Shown piece by piece: positions 1 to 12,403 of a stretch of 64,000 nucleotides of DNA. The DNA comes from Ampullaceana balthica. Its lineage: Eukaryota > Mollusca > Gastropoda > Lymnaeidae. The first letter of the stretch is position 1, and each line of letters starts with the position of its first letter. The translations under genes and the position numbers were made by a program. The notes below the pieces were generated by a model that saw only the letters and a program-made list of their open reading frames with translations, had not been told where the DNA came from and did not search any database. Location of the stretch: the NCBI GenBank assembly GCA_944989445.1, contig CALYLW010000213.1, positions 340,501 through 404,500 of the forward strand, read 5' to 3'.

Positions 1-1
1 C

Positions 2-187
2 ATGTCACTGCAAGCTTATCCTCATGTCGACAGCTGCATCATGTCACTGCAAGCTTATCCTCATGTCGACAGCTGCATCATGTCACTGCAAGCTTATCCT
101 CATGTCGACAGCTGCATCATGCCACTACAAGCTTATCCTCATGTCGACAGCTGCATCATGTCACTGCAAGCTTATCCTCATGTCGAC
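2..187. repeat. 39-bp minisatellite
   Basis: There are about 4.8 copies of a 39-bp unit with CATGTCACTGCAAGC and GTCGACAGCTGCATC. It is open in two + frames only because the unit is 13 codons without stops. The array probably continues left of the window. A short unique piece (188-242) separates it from the large 16-bp array. Confidence 0.95.
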
Positions 188-242
188 GTCATCTTACAAA
201 CCGCATCAAATCACAACTTCTTTCTTCGTGTCCCTTTGCCTG

Positions 243-3200
243 GCCGTCTCTCTACCTTACCGTCTCTCTACCTTACCGTCTCTCTACCTTACCGTCTCTC
301 TACCTGCCCGTCTCTCTACCTGCCCGTCTCTCTACCTTACCGTCTCTCTACCTTACCGTCTCTCTACCTTACCGTCTCTCTATCTTACCGTCTCTCTACC
401 TTACCGTCTCTCTACCTTACCGTCTCTCTATCTTACCGTCTCTCTACCTTACCGTCTCTCTACCTTACCGTCTCTCTACCTTAGCGTCTCTCTATCTTAC
501 CGTCTCTCTACCTGCCCGTCTCTCTATCTTACCGTCTCTCTACCTTACCGTCTCTCTACCTTAGCGTCTCTCTATCTTACCGTCTCTCTACCTGCCCGTC
601 TCTCTATCTTACCGTCTCTCTACCTTACCGTCTCTCTACCTGCCCGTCTCTCTACCTTACCGTCTCTCTACCTTACCGTCTCTCTACCTGCCCGTCTCTC
701 TACCTGCCCGTCTCTCTACCTTACCGTCTCTCTACCTGTCCGTCTCTCTACCTTACCGTCTCTCTACCTGCCCGTCTCTCTACCTGCCCGTCTCTCTACC
801 TTACCGTCTCTCTACCTTACCGTCTCTCTACCTTACCGTCTCTCTACCTTACCGTCTCTCTACCTTACCGTCTCTCTACCTTACCGTCTCTCTACCTTAC
901 CGTCTCTCTACCTTACCGTCTCTCTACCTTACCGTCTCTCTACCTTACCGTCTCTCTACCTTACCGTCTCTCTACCTTACCGTCTCTCTACCTTACCGTC
1001 TCTCTACCTGCCCGTCTCTCTACCTTACCGTCTCTCTACCTTACCGTCTCTCTACCTTACCGTCTCTCTACCTTACCGTCTCTCTACCTTACCGTCTCTC
1101 TACCTTACCGTCTCTCTACCTTACCGTCTCTCTACCTTACCGTCTCTCTACCTGCCCGTCTCTCTACCTTACCGTCTCTCTACCTTACCGTCTCTCTACC
1201 TGCCCGTCTCTCTACCTTACCGTCTCTCTACCTTACCGTCTCTCTACCTTACCGTCTCTCTACCTGCCCGTCTCTCTACCTTACCGTCTCTCTACCTTAC
1301 CGTCTCTCTACCTTACCGTCTCTCTACCTTACCGTCTCTCTACCTTACCGTCTCTCTACCTTACCGTCTCTCTACCTGCCCGTCTCTCTACCTGCCCGTC
1401 TCTCTACCTTACCGTCTCTCTACCTTACCGTCTCTCTACCTGCCCGTCTCTCTACCTTACCGTCTCTCTACCTTACCGTCTCTCTACCTTACCGTCTCTC
1501 TACCTTACCGTCTCTCTACCTTACCGTCTCTCTACCTTACCGTCTCTCTACCTGCCCGTCTCTCTACCTTACCGTCTCTTTACCTTACAGTCTCTCTACC
1601 TTACCGTCTCTCTATCTTACCGTCTCTCTACCTTACCGTCTCTCTACCTTACCGTCTCTCTATCTTACCGTCTCTCTACCTTACCGTCTCTCTACCTTAC
1701 CGTCTCTCTACCTTAGCGTCTCTCTATCTTACCGTCTCTCTACCTGCCCGTCTCTCTATCTTACCGTCTCTCTACCTTACCGTCTCTCTACCTTAGCGTC
1801 TCTCTATCTTACCGTCTCTCTACCTGCCCGTCTCTCTATCTTACCGTCTCTCTACCTTACCGTCTCTCTACCTGCCCGTCTCTCTACCTTACCGTCTCTC
1901 TACCTTACCGTCTCTCTACCTGCCCGTCTCTCTACCTGCCCGTCTCTCTACCTTACCGTCTCTCTACCTGTCCGTCTCTCTACCTTACCGTCTCTCTACC
2001 TGCCCGTCTCTCTACCTGCCCGTCTCTCTACCTTACCGTCTCTCTACCTTACCGTCTCTCTACCTTACCGTCTCTCTACCTTACCGTCTCTCTACCTTAC
2101 CGTCTCTCTACCTTACCGTCTCTCTACCTGCCCGTCTCTCTACCTTACCGTCTCTCTACCTTACCGTCTCTCTACCTTACCGTCTCTCTACCTTACCGTC
2201 TCTCTACCTTACCGTCTCTCTACCTTACCGTCTCTCTACCTTACCGTCTCTCTACCTGCCCGTCTCTCTACCTTACCGTCTCTCTACCTTACCGTCTCTC
2301 TACCTTACCGTCTCTCTACCTTACCGTCTCTCTACCTTACCGTCTCTCTACCTTACCGTCTCTCTACCTTACCGTCTCTCTACCTTACCGTCTCTCTACC
2401 TGCCCGTCTCTCTACCTTACCGTCTCTCTACCTTACCGTCTCTCTACCTGCCCGTCTCTCTACCTTACCGTCTCTCTACCTTACCGTCTCTCTACCTGCC
2501 CGTCTCTCTACCTTACCGTCTCTCTACCTTACCGTCTCTCTACCTTACCGTCTCTCTACCTTACCGTCTCTCTACCTTACCGTCTCTCTACCTTACCGTC
2601 TCTCTACCTTACCGTCTCTCTACCTTACCGTCTCTCTACCTTACCGTCTCTCTACCTGCCCGTCTCTCTACCTTACCGTCTCTCTACCTTACCGTCTCTC
2701 TACCTGCCCGTCTCTCTACCTTACCGTCTCTCTACCTTACCGTCTCTCTACCTTACCGTCTCTCTACCTTACCGTCTCTCTACCTTACCGTCTCTCTACC
2801 TTACCGTCTCTCTACCTGCCCGTCTCTCTACCTTACCGTCTCTCTACCTTACCGTCTCTCTACCTGCCCGTCTCTCTACCTTACCGTCTCTCTACCTTAC
2901 CGTCTCTCTACCTGCCCGTCTCTCTACCTTACCGTCTCTCTACCTTACCGTCTCTCTACCTGCCCGTCTCTCTACCTTACCGTCTCTCTACCTTACCGTC
3001 TCTCTACCTGCCCGTCTCTCTACCTTACCGTCTCTCTACCTTACCGTCTCTCTACCTTACCGTCTCTCTACCTTACCGTCTCTCTACCTGCCCGTCTCTC
3101 TACCTTACCGTCTCTCTACCTTACCGTCTCTCTACCTGCCCGTCTCTCTACCTTACCGTCTCTCTACCTTACCGTCTCTCTACCTTACCGTCTCTCTACC

Positions 3201-6200
3201 TTACCGTCTCTCTACCTGCCCGTCTCTCTACCTTACCGTCTCTCTACCTTACCGTCTCTCTACCTTACCGTCTCTCTACCTTACCGTCTCTCTACCTGCC
3301 CGTCTCTCTACCTTACCGTCTCTCTACCTTACCGTCTCTCTACCTTACCGTCTCTCTACCTTACCGTCTCTCTACCTGCCCGTCTCTCTACCTTACCGTC
3401 TCTCTACCTTACCGTCTCTCTACCTGCCCGTCTCTCTACCTTACCGTCTCTCTACCTTACCGTCTCTCTACCTTACCGTCTCTCTACCTTACCGTCTCTC
3501 TACCTGCCCGTCTCTCTACCTTACCGTCTCTCTACCTTACCGTCTCTCTACCTGCCCGTCTCTCTACCTGCCCGTCTCTCTACCTTACCGTCTCTCTACC
3601 TTACCGTCTCTCTACCTTACCGTCTCTCTACCTTACCGTCTCTCTACCTTACCGTCTCTCTACCTTACCGTCTCTCTACCTGCCCGTCTCTCTACCTTAC
3701 CGTCTCTCTACCTTACCGTCTCTCTACCTGCCCGTCTCTCTACCTGCCCGTCTCTCTACCTTACCGTCTCTCTACCTTACCGTCTCTCTACCTTACCGTC
3801 TCTCTACCTGCCCGTCTCTCTACCTGCCCGTCTCTCTACCTTACCGTCTCTCTACCTTACCGTCTCTCTACCTTACCGTCTCTCTACCTTACCGTCTCTC
3901 TACCTGCCCGTCTCTCTACGTTACCGTCTCTCTACCTTACCGTCTCTCTACCTTACCGTCTCTCTACCTTACCGTCTCTCTACCTTACCGTCTCTCTACC
4001 TGCCCGTCTCTCTACCTTACCGTCTCTCTACCTTACCGTCTCTCTACCTTACCGTCTCTCTACCTGCCCGTCTCTCTACCTTACCGTCTCTCTACCTTAC
4101 CGTCCCTCTACCTTACCGTCTCTCTACCTTACCGTCTCTCTACCTTACCGTCTCTCTACCTTACCGTCTCTCTACCTGCCCGTCTCTCTACCTGCCCGTC
4201 TCTCTACCTTACCGTCTCTCTACCTTACCGTCTCTCTACCTTACCGTCTCTCTACCTTACCGTCTCTCTACCTTAGCGTCTCTCTACCTTACCGTCTCTC
4301 TACCTTACCGTCTCTCTACCTTACCGTCTCTCTACCTTACCGTCTCTCTACCTGCCCGTCTCTCTACCTGCCCGTCTCTCTACCTTACCGTCTCTCTACC
4401 TTACCGTCTCTCTACCTTACCGTCTCTCTACCTTACCGTCTCTCTACCTTACCGTCTCTCTACCTTACCGTCTCTCTACCTGCCCGTCTCTCTACCTTAC
4501 CGTCTCTCTACCTGCCCGTCTCTCTACCTGCCCGTCTCTCTACCTTACCGTCTCTCTACCTTACCGTCTCTCTACCTTACCGTCTCTCTACCTGCCCGTC
4601 TCTCTACCTTACCGTCTCTCTACCTGCCCGTCTCTCTACCTTACCGTCTCTCTACCTGCCCGTCTCTCTACCTTACCGTCTCTCTACCTGCCCTTCTCTC
4701 TACCTTACCGTCTCTCTACCTTACCGTCTCTCTACCTTACCGTCTCTCTACCTTACCGTCTCTCTACCTTACCGTCTCTCTACCTTACCGTCTCTCTACC
4801 TTACCGTCTCTCTACCTGCCCGTCTCTCTACCTTACCATCTCTCTACCTGCCCTTCTCTCTACCTTACCGTCTCTCTACCTTACCGTCTCTCTACCTTAC
4901 CGTCTCTCTACCTTACCGTCTCTCTACCTTACCGTCTCTCTACCTTACCGTCTCTCTACCTTACCGTCTCTCTACCTGCCCGTCTCTCTACCTTACCGTC
5001 TCTCTACCTGCCCGTCTCTCTACCTTACCGTCTCTCTACCTGCCCGTCTCTCTACCTTACCGTCTCTCTACCTGCCCTTCTCTCTACCTTACCGTCTCTC
5101 TACCTTACCGTCTCTCTACCTTACCGTCTCTCTACCTTACCGTCTCTCTACCTTACCGTCTCTCTACCTTACCGTCTCTCTACCTTACCGTCTCTCTACC
5201 TTACCGTCTCTCTACCTGCCCGTCTCTCTACCTGCCCGTCTCTCTACCTTACCGTCTCTCTACCTTACCGTCTCTCTACCTGCCCGTCTCTCTACCTTAC
5301 CGTCTCTCTACCTGCCCGTCTCTCTACCTTACCGTCTCTCTACCTTACCGTCTCTCTACCTGCCCGTCTCTCTACCTGCCCGTCTCTCTACCTTACCGTC
5401 TCTCTACCTTACCGTCTCTCTACCTTACCGTCTCTCTACCTGCCCGTCTCTCTACCTGCCCGTCTCTCTACCTTACCGTCTCTCTACCTTACTGTCTCTC
5501 TACCTTACCGTCTCTCTACCTTACCGTCTCTCTACCTTACCGTCTCTCTACCTTACCGTCTCTCTACCTTACCGTCTCTCTACCTTACCGTCTCTCTACC
5601 TTACCGTCTCTCTACCTTACCGTCTCTCTACCTGCCCGTCTCTCTACCTGCCCGTCTCTCTACCTTGCCGTCTCTCTACCTTACCGTCTCTCTACCTTAC
5701 CGTCTCTCTACCTGCCCGTCTCTCTACCTGCCCGTCTCTCTACCTGCCCGTCTCTCTACCTGCCCGTCTCTCTACCTTACCGTCTCTCTACCTTACCGTC
5801 TCTCTACCTGCCCGTCTCTCTACCTGCCCGTCTCTCTACCTTACCGTCTCTCTACCTTACCGTCTCTCTACCTTACCGTCTCTCTACCTTACCGTCTCTC
5901 TACCTGCCCGTCTCTCTACCTTACCGTCTCTCTACCTTACCGTCTCTCTACCTTACCGTCTCTCTACCTGCCCGTCTCTCTACCTTACCGTCTCTCTACC
6001 TTACCGTCTCTCTACCTTACCGTCTCTCTACCTTACCGTCTCTCTACCTTACCGTCTCTCTACCTTACCGTCTCTCTACCTGCCCGTCTCTCTACCTTAC
6101 CGTCTCTCTACCTTACCGTCTCTCTACCTGCCCGTCTCTCTACCTTACCGTCTCTCTACCTTACCGTCTCTCTACCTTACCGTCTCTCTACCTTACCGTC

Positions 6201-9200
6201 TCTCTACCTGCCCGTCTCTCTATTCCTGCCCGTCTCTCTACCTTACCGTCTCTCTACCTTACCGTCTCTCTACCTTACCGTCTCTCTACCTTACCGTCTC
6301 TCTACCTTACCGTCTCTCTACCTGCCCGTCTCTCTACCTGCCCGTCTCTCTACCTTACCGTCTCTCTACCTGCCCGTCTCTCTACCTGCCCGTCTCTCTA
6401 CCTTACCGTCTCTCTACCTTACCGTCTCTCTACCTTACCGTCTCTCTACCTTACCGTCTCTCTACCTTACCGTCTCTCTACCTTACCGTCTCTCTACCTG
6501 CCCGTCTCTCTACCTTACCGTCTCTCTACCTTACCGTCTCTCTACCTGCCCGTCTCTCTACCTGCCCGTCTCTCTACCTTACCGTCTCTCTACCTTACCG
6601 TCTCTCTACCTTACCGTCTCTCTACCTGCCCGTCTCTCTACCTTACCGTCTCTCTACCTGCCAGTCTCTCTACCTTACCGTCTCTCTACCTTACCGTCTC
6701 TCTACCTTACCGTCTCTCTACCTTACCGTCTCTCTACCTTACCGTCTCTCTACCTGCCCGTCTCTCTACCTTACCGTCTCTCTACCTTACCGTCTCTCTA
6801 CCTGCCCGTCTCTCTACCTTACCGTCTCTCTACCTTACCGTCTCTCTACCTGCCCGTCTCTCTACCTTACCGTCTCTCTACCTTACCGTCTCTCTACCTT
6901 ACCGTCTCTCTACCTTACCGTCTCTCTACCTTACCGTCTCTCTACCTTACCGTCTCTCTACCTGCCCGTCTCTCTACCTTACCGTCTCTCTACCTTACCG
7001 TCTCTCTACCTGCCCGTCTCTCTACCTTACCGTCTCTCTACCTGCCCGTCTCTCTACCTTACCGTCTCTGTACCTTACCGTCTCTCTACCTTACCGTCTC
7101 TCTACCTGCCCGTCTCTCTACCTTACCGTCTCTCTACCTTACCGTCTCTCTACCTGCCCGTCTCTCTACCTTACCGTCTCTGTACCTTACCGTCTCTGTA
7201 CCTTACCGTCTCTCTACCTTACCGTCTCTCTACCTGCCCGTCTCTCTACCTTACCGTCTCTCTACCTTACCGTCTCTCTACCTTACCGTCTCTCTACCTT
7301 ACCGTCTCTCTACCTTACCGTCTCTCTACCTGCCCGTCTCTCTACCTTACCGTCTCTCTACCTTACCGTCTCTCTACCTGCCCGTCTCTCTACCTTACCG
7401 TCTCTCTACCTGCCCGTCTCTCTACCTTACCGTCTCTCTACCTGCCCGTCTCTCTACCTTACCGTCTCTCTACCTTACCGTCTCTCTACCTTACCGTCTC
7501 TCTACCTGCCCGTCTCTCTACCTTACCGTCTCTCTACCTGCCCGTCTCTCTACCTTACCGTCTCTCTACCTTACCGTCTCTCTACCTGCCCGTCTCTCTA
7601 CCTTACCGTCTCTCTACCTTACCGTCTCTCTACCTTACCGTCTCTCTACCTGCCCGTCTCTCTACCTTACCGTCTCTCTACCTTACCGTCTCTCTACCTG
7701 CCCGTCTCTCTATTCCTGCCCGTCTCTCTACCTTACCGTCTCTCTACCTTACCGTCTCTCTACCTTACCGTCTCTCTACCTTACCGTCTCTCTACCTGCC
7801 CGTCTCTCTACCTTACCGTCTTTCTACCTGCCCGTCTCTCTACCTGCCCGTCTCTCTACTTTACCGTCTCTCTACCTGCCCGTCTCTCTACCTGCCCGTC
7901 TCTCTACCTTACCGTCTCTCTACCTGCCCGTCTCTCTACCTGCCCGTCTCTCTACCTGCCCGTCTCTCTACCTGCCCGTCTCTCTACCTTACCGTCTCTC
8001 TACCTTACCGTCTCTCTACCTTACCGTCTCTCTACCTGCCCGTCTCTCTACCTTACCGTCTCTCTATCTTACCGTCTCTCTACCTTACCGTCTCTCTACC
8101 TTACCGTCTCTCTACCTGCCCGTCTCTCTACCTTACCGTCTCTCTATCTTACCGTCTCTCTACCTTACCGTCTCTCTACCTTACCGTCTCTCAACCTTAC
8201 CGTCTCTCTACCTTACCGTCTCTCTACCTTACCGTCTCTCTACCTGCCCGTCTCTCTACCTTACCGTCTCTCTACCTGCCCGTCTCTCTACCTTACCGTC
8301 TCTCTACCTGCCCGTCTCTCTACCTGCCCGTCTCTCTACCTGCCCGTCTCTCTACCTGCCCGTCTCTCTACCTTACCGTCTCTCTACCTGCCCGTCTCTC
8401 TACCTTACCGTCTCTCTACCTTACCATCTCTCTACCTGCCCGTCTCTCTACCTTACCGTCTCTCTACCTTACCATCTCTCTACCTTACCGTCTCTCTACC
8501 TTACCGTCTCTCTACCTTACCGTCTCTCTACCTTACCGTCTCTCTACCTTACCGTCTCTCTACCTTACCGTCTCTCTACCTTACCGTCTCTCTATCTGCC
8601 CCCGTCTCTCTACCTTACCGTCCCTCTACCTTACCGTCTCTCTATCTGCCCCCGTCTCTCTACCTTACCGTCCCTCTACCTTACCGTCTCTCTACCTTAC
8701 CGTCTCTCTACCTTACCGTCTCTCTACCTTACCGTCTCTCTACCTTACCGTCTCTCTACCTTACCGTCTCTCTACCTTACCGTCTCTCTACCTGCCCGTC
8801 TCTCTACCTTACCGTCTCTCTACCTTACCATCTCTCTACCTGCCCGTCTCTCTACCTTACCGTCTCTCTACCTTACCATCTCTCTACCTTACCGTCTCTC
8901 TACCTTACCGTCTCTCTACCTTACCGTCTCTCTACCTTACCGTCTCTCTACCTTACCGTCTCTCTACCTTACCGTCTCTCTACCTTACCGTCTCTCTATC
9001 TGCCCCCGTCTCTCTACCTTACCGTCTCTCTACCTGCCCGTCTCTCTACCTGCCCGTCTCTCTACCTTACCGTCTCTCTACCTTACCGTCTCTCTACCTT
9101 ACCGTCTCTCTACCTTACCGTCTCTCTACCTTACCGTCTTTCTACCTTACCGTCTCTCTACCTTACCGTCTCTCTATCTGCCCCCGTCTCTCTACCTGCC

Positions 9201-10100
9201 CGTCTCTCTACCTTACCGTCTCTCTACCTTACCGTCTCTCTATCTGCCCCCGTCTCTCTACCTTACCGTCTCTCTACCTTACCGTCTCTCTACCTTACCG
9301 TCTCTCTACCTGCCTGTCTCTCTACCTTACCGTCTCTCTACCTTACGGTCTCTCTATCTGCCCCCGTCTCTCTACCTTACGGTCTCTCTACCTTACCGTC
9401 TCTCTACCTTACCGTCTCTCTACCTTACCGTCTCTCTACCTTACCGTCTCTCTACCTTACGGTCTCTCTACCTTACCGTCTCTCTACCTTACCGTCTCTC
9501 TACCTTACCGTCTCTCTACCTTACCGTCTCTCTACCTTACCGTCTCTCTACCTTACCGTCTCTCTACCTTACCGTCTCTCTACCTTACCGTCTCTCTATC
9601 TGCCCCCGTCTCTCTACCTTACCGTCTCTCTATCTGCCCCCGTCTCTCTACCTTACCGTCTCTCTATCTGCCCCCGTCTCTCTACCTTACCGTCTCTCTA
9701 TCTGCCCCCGTCTCTCTACCTTACCGTCTCTCTATCTGCCCCCGTCTCTCTACCTTACCGTCTCTCTATCTGCCCCCGTCTCTCTACCTTACCGTCTCTC
9801 TATCTGCCCCCGTCTCTCTACCTTACCGTCTCTCTATCTGCCCCCGTCTCTCTACCTTACCGTCTCTCTACCTTACCGTCTCTCTACCTTACCGTCTCTC
9901 TACCTTACCGTCTCTCTACCTTACCGTCCCTCTACCTTACCGTCTCTCTACCTTACCGTCTCTCTATCTGCCCCCGTCTCTCTACCTTACCGTCCCTCTA
10001 CCTTACCGTCTCTCTATCTGCCCCCGTCTCTCTACCTTACCGTCCCTCTACCTTACCGTCTCTCTACCTTACCGTCCCTCTACCTTACCGTCCCTCTACC
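243..10100. repeat. Giant 16-bp satellite, about 616 copies
   Basis: The unit is CTCTCTACCTTACCGT, repeated for about 9.86 kb. The main variant has TGCC in place of TTAC, scattered along the array. Rarer marks (TTAGCG, TATCTT, GTCCG, CCCTTC, TATTCC) recur at fixed offsets and reveal larger duplications: the block of about 510 bp at 381-890 recurs 1232 bp (77 units) downstream. From about 8.6 kb an 18-bp variant with TATCTGCCCCCG appears and marks a distinct right-hand domain. The + strand is pyrimidine-rich with CTCTCT in nearly every unit. The CpG of CCGT is nearly always intact. The long frame at 5665-10281 is a by-product of the unit and is not called as a gene. Confidence 0.98.
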
Positions 10101-10971
10101 TTTTGTCTCCTTACCTATAAACCGCTCATTCTTCGTAAGAACCTTTATCTTCTCTACCTTCTTTAATAGGAGATCTTATCCTTTACCTTGTATCATTTAC
10201 CGCCCTTTAAGTTTCATCCCACATATTTTTCATCAACTTCCTCACTTGTTTATCATACTTAATCACATTTTCTATCATTAAGCTTCATAATTGAATTTAC
10301 TTTTCTCCAGCGTTCTTTCTTCTCTTATCTTTGTTAGCGGCTCATTTCATGTCCACAATTATCGTCATCCATGTCTCTTGTCTCTCTAAATTGTTAGATA
10401 TTCAACTCTCTTTCTCAAACTTATAACATTTACCTCTCTAACTTATTTAACTTATATCTCTAAATTAAATAACTGCTCTCTATTACTTTTTTTTCTTTCA
10501 TACCTCTCTAACTTTCTTATCTCCCTTTCTTAACTCTCTTACTTGTGTCACGTGCGAATCACGAGATTAGTGACAGAGAGGTCACGTAGGAAAAAGCGCG
10601 CGAAAGTTCTGCGAGTAATGGCGTATGTGTGGCTGATGTCTCCACGTTGTGAAACCTCAAAGTTATATTTATGTACATAATGTGCATATTAAAGTTATTA
10701 TATTGACATTAATTCTTCAGAGGATTATTGCATGAAAGTTTGTGTATTGTGAGAACGCCTACAAAACACATTAACAAGTAATACGTCACCAAGAGACGTT
10801 ACAACTTGCTTACCTCTCTAACTTACATAAACCTCTCTTACTTACATACCTCTCTAACTTACATACCTCTCTTATTTACTCAACTATCTGATTTACTTAC
10901 ATCCTTAGCTTATTTACCTCTCTAACTTAGTTACCTCTATTACTTACCTCACTAAGTTACTTACTTCTAAC
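10101..10971. repeat. Degenerate pyrimidine-rich flank of the satellite
   Basis: This stretch has AT-rich sequence at 10110-10380 and scattered, decayed ACCTCTCTAACTTA-like units at 10380-10540 and 10805-10971. A non-repetitive piece lies between them (10540-10800). No gene was seen. The decayed units resemble an old edge of a CTCTCT-type array, or a separate related minisatellite. Confidence 0.6.
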
Positions 10972-11907
10972 TAGGGGTGTACCGGATTTAATTTTATGAA
11001 ATCCGACCGGATCCGGATTTACCGGATTTATGAAGTGAGATCAAACCGGAGCGCGGAGCCAGATATACAAATAAAAAAATAATAATAACTTACTACAATA
11101 CTTGACTTAGTTAGGTGAGTGGAGTCACTCGACTGTCCATTACTGAAGTTCATTACTAAAGACATGACAACGACGAAATATTCACATATTAAAATTGTGT
11201 GACGTCATTTATGGACGACCCCATACAAGTTCTAGAATGCGGATCGTAATCCAAACATAGGTCGTATACCAAGCAAAATGTTTCGCGTCCAAACATGACG
11301 TATACCGAGTTGGACATATACCAAACAGGACGTATACCGAGTTGGACATATACCATACAGGACGTATAACGAGTTGGACATATACCAAACAGGACGTATA
11401 CCGAGTTGGACATATACCATACAGGACGTATACCGAGTTGGACATATACCAAACAGGACGTATACCGAGTTGGACATATACCAAACAGGACGTATACCGA
11501 GTTAGACGTATACCAAACAGGACGTATACCGAGTTGGACATATACCAAACAGGACGTATACCGAGTTGGACATATACCAAACAGGACGTATACCGAGTTG
11601 GACATATACCAAACAGGACGTATACCGAGTTGGACATATACCAAACAGGACGTATACCGAGTTGGACATATACCAAAGCCGACATTTACCCCTGTATTCA
11701 AGTCCCAGAAACATGAAGTAATACACCATTAATATTCAAAATGATTTTTTTTTAAATTCTTATTTACATCAGCGAGAAATAGTAAACTGGAAGTGCTACT
11801 GTGCTATTGCCAAATCCGGCCTAAATCCGGCAAAATTGGACCGGAGCTGGATTTGTAAAAATGGCCGGATTCCGTATTTACCGGAGCCGAAATCCGGCAC
11901 ACCCCTA
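10972..11907. mobile_element. hAT-type MITE (family A) with 8-bp target duplication
   Basis: The element starts TAGGGGTGTACCGGAT and ends with the inverted form ATCCGGCACACCCCTA. It is flanked by the direct repeat CTTCTAAC (10964-10971 and 11908-11915). The 8-bp duplication and TAGGGGTG ends are typical of hAT elements. No transposase frame is present, so it is non-autonomous. The ends are rich in CCGGA/TCCGG motifs. An internal 32-bp minisatellite (11297-11688) has expanded within it. The copy at 22704-22959 belongs to the same family. Confidence 0.88.
11297..11688. repeat. 32-bp minisatellite inside the MITE
   Basis: About 12 copies of a 32-bp unit with GACGTATACCGAGTTGGACA. Neighbouring units differ by single bases (CATACAG, GTATAACG). 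Open frames occur on both strands because the unit lacks stops; none is a credible gene. Confidence 0.95.
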
Positions 11908-11994
11908 CTTCTAACTTATTTACTAAATCATGATAATGCTACCGAATATTTCCCGCCGAAATAAAGTTGTATTCCTTTACTTCCCCCCCCCCAT

Positions 11995-12103
11995 AATCTC
12001 AGTGTTCAATTCTTTATCCCCCTCTAATCTCAGTGTTCAATTCTTTATCCCCCTCTAATCTCAGTGTTCAATTCTTTATCCCCCTCTAATCCCAGGGTTC
12101 AAT
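11995..12103. repeat. 31-bp minisatellite
   Basis: About 3.5 copies of a 31-bp unit with AATCTCAGTGTTCAATTC and TTATCCCCCTCT. It is followed by about 300 bp of non-repetitive, G-run-containing sequence (12104-12403) with no gene seen. Confidence 0.85.
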
Positions 12104-12403
12104 TCTTATCGACCGCTTGCAAAACCCCTCCATCCTCCCACTTTGTGCTTCCTCCTTCTCTCACTCTAACCTTTCCACAGACCACTGGCACAGTGACAAG
12201 TCCAGTGTCCCAGCGCCAATCTCACCGCGTTAATATTTTAGTGACAGCCAAAGGGAGCTAGGGAATGGGGGGGGGGTGAGGGGTGTAGTTAATTTCGGAC
12301 ATTAAAAATACAGCACTTTGCCATTTTTGGTAGGGGTGGGGTTAAAAAGGGGGAAGGGTGCGAGAGGGGTGACAAGGTGCTGGAATGATATGAAAAGCAT
12401 TTT

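Noticed and set aside
5665..10281. 1538-residue open frame with SLPYRLST repeats
   Set aside because: The frame is open only because the 16-bp unit has no stop in any phase; it ends in non-repetitive sequence soon after the array, with no domain or splice context.
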